64,000 nt of DNA from positions 3,720,001 to 3,784,000 of the forward strand of contig NZ_AP022620.1 in NCBI RefSeq assembly GCF_010731855.1, given 5' to 3'. This DNA is from Mycolicibacterium anyangense. Its GTDB lineage: Bacteria > Actinomycetota > Actinomycetes > Mycobacteriales > Mycobacteriaceae. How positions within the stretch are numbered: position 1 is the first letter of the stretch; each line of letters begins with the position of its first letter. The notes beneath the pieces were generated by a model, which was not told where the DNA came from, did not search any database, and saw only the letters and a list, made by a program, of their open reading frames with translations. Positions 60,904 through 64,000 of this stretch are shown here, piece by piece. The position numbers were made by a program, and so were the translations under genes.

Positions 60904-63900
60904 CACAGACTCTTGCTGCCAACGCACGCGACGCGGCCCACGACGTGAAGGTCACCCGATGGGTTGCCACGATCGCAGGGCTGATCGGCTTCGTCCTGTC
61001 GGTGCTGACGCCCCTGCTGCCGGTGGTGCAGACCACCGCGACGCTGAACTGGCCGCAGGGAGCCGCGACATCGGGCACAGGCGGCCAGCTCAGCAATGTC
61101 ACCGCCCCGCTGATCTCGCAGGCGCCGGTGTCGCTGTCGGCCACCATCCCGTGCGACGTGATCGACACGATGCCCGCCCAGGGCGGGCTGGTGTTGGGCC
61201 TGGCACCGCAAAAAGGCAAACAGGCAGCGCTGAATTCGCTGTTCGTCAACGTCAGCGCGCAGCGGGTCGACATCACCGACCGCAACGTGGTGATCGCCAG
61301 CGTGCCGCGTTCGAAGATCGGCGGATGCTCGCGGATCGAGATCACCTCCGATGAGTCCGGCACGTTCGCGACGTTTGTGGGATTGACCGATCCCACGACC
61401 GGTAAGGAGATGCGCAGCGGGTTCCCGGACCCGAACCTGCGGCCCGCGATCGTCGGGGTGTTCACCGACCTGACCGGACCGGCGCCGGCAGGCCTGAACT
61501 TCTCGGCCACCATCGACACCCGGTTCTCCAGCAAGCCCACCGCACTCAAGCTGGCCGCGATGCTGCTGGCGATTGCCGCGACCGCTGTGGCGCTGACCGC
61601 GCTGTGGCGCCTGGACCGGCTCGACGGCCACCGCATGCACGCCGTGATCCCGCAGCGCTGGCGCACCTTCACCGCGGTCGACGCCACCGTGGTGACCGGG
61701 TTCCTGGTGTGGCATGTCATCGGCGCCAACTCCTCGGACGACGGCTACATCCTCGGCATGGCCCGGGTGGCCGACCACGCCGGCTACATGTCGAACTACT
61801 TCCGCTGGTTCGGCAGCCCGGAAGATCCGTTCGGCTGGTTCTACAACGTGCTGGCCCTGATGACCCACGTCAGCGACGCCAGCATCTGGATGCGGCTGCC
61901 GGATCTGATCTGCGCGCTGGTGTGCTGGTTGCTGCTGTCGCGGGAAGTGTTGCCCCGCTTGGGCCCGGCCGTCGAGGCCAGCAGGCCCGCGCTGTGGGCG
62001 GCCGGCCTGGTCCTGATGGCGGCGTGGATGCCGTTCAACAACGGCCTGCGCCCCGAAGGCCAGATCGCCACCGGGGCGCTGATCACCTACGTACTCATCG
62101 AACGCGCCATCATCTCCGGCCGGCTGACACCGTTCGCGCTGGCGATCATCAGTGCCGCGTTCACCCTCGGCATCCAGCCCACCGGACTGATCGCGGTGGC
62201 CGCCCTGATCGCCGGTGGCCGCCCGATCTTGCGCATCCTGGTCCGCCGCCGCGGGATCGTCGGCACCTGGCCGCTGATCGCCCCGCTGCTGGCCGCGGGC
62301 ACGATCGTGCTGGTCGTGGTGTTCGCCGACCAGACGCTGGCAACGGTGTTGGAAGCCACCAGGATTCGCACCGCTATCGGACCCAGCCAGGCCTGGTACA
62401 CCGAGAACCTGCGCTACTACTACCTGATCCTGCCGACCGTCGACGGTTCACTGTCCCGGCGGTTCGGCTTCCTGATCACCGCACTGTCGCTGTTCACGTC
62501 GATGTTCATCATGTTGCGGCGCAAGCGGGTTGCGGGCGTGGCCCGCGGTCCGGCCTGGCGACTGATGGGCGTCATCTTCGCGACGATGTTCTTCCTGATG
62601 TTCACCCCGACCAAGTGGGTGCACCACTTCGGGCTGTTCGCGGCGGTGGGCGCGGCGATGGCCGCGCTGGCCACCGTGCTGGTGTCGCCGAAGGTGTTGC
62701 GCTGGTCGCGCAATCGGATGACCGTCGTCACCGCGGTGCTGTTCGTGCTGGCACTGTGCTTCGCGACCACCAACGGCTGGTGGTACGTCTCCAGCTATGG
62801 CGTTCCGTTCAACAACGCGATGCCGCGCATCGCCGGGATCACCGTCAGCACCATCTTCTTCTTCCTGTTCGCGGTGTCGGCGCTCTACACCCTGCTGCTG
62901 CATTTCAGTTCGCGAGACCGCGGTGAGGGCCGGCTGGCGCGGGCCGTCACCGCGGCTCCCATCCCGCTGGCCGCCGGTCTCATGGTGGTGGTGTTCGTCG
63001 GCTCGATGACCGCCGGCATCGTGCGCCAGTACCCCACCTACTCCAACGCGTGGGCCAACCTGCGGTCGTTCTCCGGCGGCTGCGGACTGGCCGACGATGT
63101 GCTCGTCGAACCCGACCCCAATGCTGGCTTCCTGAGCCCGCTGCCGGGCGACTACGGACCGCTGGGCCCGCTGGGCGGCACCAAACCGGTCGGCTTCACA
63201 CCGAACGGCGTACCGGATCACATTGTGGCCGAGGCGATCCGGATGACCAATCCGCAGCCCGGCACCGACTACGACTGGGACCAGCCGATCAAGCTGAGCG
63301 CGCCCGGCGTCAACGGATCAACGGTGCCGCTGCCCTACGGCCTCGACCCCGCGCGGGTCGCCCTGGCCGGTAGCTACGCCGAGGGACCGCAGCAGGAGGC
63401 CACGCTGAACTCGGCGTGGTACACCCTGCCCCCCAACGACGGTGGACATCCGCTCGTGGTGGTCACCGCCGCGGGCACCCTCGCCGGCCGTAGTGTGCTC
63501 AACGGGTTCACCGACGGCCAGACCGTGGAGCTCGAGTACGCCAGGCTCGGGCCCGACGGTGCGCCGGTGCCCGAAGGCCGGGTGGTGCCTTACGATCTCG
63601 GCCCCGCCCCGTCGTGGCGCAACCTGCGATTCGCCCGCTCAGAGATGCCGACCGACGCCACCGTGGTGCGCATCGTCGCCCAAGACCGCTCGCTGTCGCA
63701 GGGCGATTGGATCGCTGTCACCCCGCCGCGGGTGCCGGAGTTGCGCTCGGTTCAGGAGTACCTGGGATCCACCCAGCCGGTTCTGATGGACTGGGCGGTG
63801 GGCCTGGCGTTCCCGTGCCAGCAGCCGATGCTGCACGCCAACGGCGTCACCGAGGTGCCGAAGTTCCGCATCACGCCGGATTACACCGCCAAGAAGCAGG

Positions 63901-64000
63901 ACACCGACACCTGGGAGGACGGCCGCAACGGCGGCCTGCTGGGCATCAGTGATCTGCTGCTCCGGCAGAGCGTGATGGCGACCTACCTGTCCCACGACTG
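60900..64000 (+). CDS. embB: Arabinosyltransferase EmbB, truncated by the window end
   Basis: The first 1033 codons of embB; roughly the last 50 residues lie beyond the edge. The ATG overlaps the embA stop (ATGA). The catalytic loop [17 protein letters not shown] has D280/D281 and Met287, which correspond to D299 and Met306 of M. tuberculosis, so the main ethambutol-resistance position carries the susceptible residue. [29 protein letters not shown] and [15 protein letters not shown] are present. EmbB works with EmbA on the terminal hexa-arabinoside of arabinogalactan. Confidence 0.96.
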   Translation, partial: MTQTLAANARDAAHDVKVTRWVATIAGLIGFVLSVLTPLLPVVQTTATLNWPQGAATSGTGGQLSNVTAPLISQAPVSLSATIPCDVIDTMPAQGGLVLGLAPQKGKQAALNSLFVNVSAQRVDITDRNVVIASVPRSKIGGCSRIEITSDESGTFATFVGLTDPTTGKEMRSGFPDPNLRPAIVGVFTDLTGPAPAGLNFSATIDTRFSSKPTALKLAAMLLAIAATAVALTALWRLDRLDGHRMHAVIPQRWRTFTAVDATVVTGFLVWHVIGANSSDDGYILGMARVADHAGYMSNYFRWFGSPEDPFGWFYNVLALMTHVSDASIWMRLPDLICALVCWLLLSREVLPRLGPAVEASRPALWAAGLVLMAAWMPFNNGLRPEGQIATGALITYVLIERAIISGRLTPFALAIISAAFTLGIQPTGLIAVAALIAGGRPILRILVRRRGIVGTWPLIAPLLAAGTIVLVVVFADQTLATVLEATRIRTAIGPSQAWYTENLRYYYLILPTVDGSLSRRFGFLITALSLFTSMFIMLRRKRVAGVARGPAWRLMGVIFATMFFLMFTPTKWVHHFGLFAAVGAAMAALATVLVSPKVLRWSRNRMTVVTAVLFVLALCFATTNGWWYVSSYGVPFNNAMPRIAGITVSTIFFFLFAVSALYTLLLHFSSRDRGEGRLARAVTAAPIPLAAGLMVVVFVGSMTAGIVRQYPTYSNAWANLRSFSGGCGLADDVLVEPDPNAGFLSPLPGDYGPLGPLGGTKPVGFTPNGVPDHIVAEAIRMTNPQPGTDYDWDQPIKLSAPGVNGSTVPLPYGLDPARVALAGSYAEGPQQEATLNSAWYTLPPNDGGHPLVVVTAAGTLAGRSVLNGFTDGQTVELEYARLGPDGAPVPEGRVVPYDLGPAPSWRNLRFARSEMPTDATVVRIVAQDRSLSQGDWIAVTPPRVPELRSVQEYLGSTQPVLMDWAVGLAFPCQQPMLHANGVTEVPKFRITPDYTAKKQDTDTWEDGRNGGLLGISDLLLRQSVMATYLSHD

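Noticed and set aside
61604..62926. Long 440-codon reading frame inside embB on the same strand
   Set aside because: Arg/Pro/Gly-rich low-complexity shadow of the embB frame, which reads as a full Emb protein.
1..64000. CRISPR arrays, insertion sequences, rRNA genes and phage genes
   Set aside because: No spaced repeats, transposase motifs or rRNA sequence were seen; the only mobile-type element is the single 13E12/HNH gene.

Overview
The window is high-GC actinobacterial DNA from a Mycobacterium/Mycolicibacterium-type genome. The evidence is the gene set and its order. An arabinogalactan/lipoarabinomannan block (Rv3779-like protein, bpa, rfbE, glfT1, rfbD, gtrA, dprE1, dprE2, aftA, embC, embA, embB) closes the window. 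tcrX/tcrY, hisC2, echA21 and an alkylsulfatase lie before it, in an order that parallels Rv3759c-Rv3795 of M. tuberculosis. Species-specific genes are inserted between these landmarks. Many genes appear leaderless: a TANNNT-like -10 element ends 6-8 nt before an ATG or GTG.

Layout. 1-8.4 kb: start of a ProX-like lipoprotein, a LapA-like membrane protein, a kinase-like APH protein, a histidine phosphatase, a zinc metallopeptidase, a CoA-transferase facing an SDR and an MDR oxidoreductase, a FemAB-like acyltransferase and a methyltransferase. 8.4-12 kb: an alkylsulfatase divergent from a SulP permease, with a perfect palindrome between them. 12-20 kb: the TcrXY two-component system followed on the same strand by two PMT/ArnT-like membrane glycosyltransferases and a GT2-GtrA fusion. 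A DUF5666-like membrane protein diverges from them. 20-25.4 kb: DUF1622-ThrE, then an APH-like protein/acyl-CoA dehydrogenase/SDR operon behind a palindromic operator, then two small genes. Two tRNAs (Arg-ACG, Ser-GCT), hisC2 and an MDMPI-like protein follow.

27.4-31.7 kb is the most unusual region. A family 2A encapsulin shell gene overlaps the gene for its cysteine desulfurase cargo, which has a disordered N-terminus with three APRGS motifs. Divergent from them is a TQXA/thioester-domain-like protein. It is preceded by a leaderless 22-codon ORF ending in four Cys codons, a probable cysteine-responsive attenuator. The thioester-like protein has no Cys and two Met in 426 residues, and the shell has no Cys and only its initiator Met in 308. 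I read this as a sulfur-sparing, sulfur-starvation locus. A WhiB-like protein, a YbdK-type glutamate-cysteine ligase homolog and an APC permease follow.

34.9-44.4 kb: echA21, a small secreted protein, tRNA-Ser(TGA), a MarR regulator divergent from a quinone oxidoreductase across a palindrome, a class V aminotransferase homolog apparently lacking its PLP lysine, then the cell-wall export genes. 44.4-49.8 kb is an accessory insert: MocR regulator/DJ-1 pair, a 13E12-type HNH protein whose start codon lies in a LexA box, a flavin split-barrel protein, a SHOCT protein and an HD hydrolase. 49.8-64 kb: gtrA, dprE1 (with Ala at the benzothiazinone-target Cys position), dprE2, aftA, embC, embA and truncated embB build and use decaprenyl-phospho-arabinose for arabinan synthesis.
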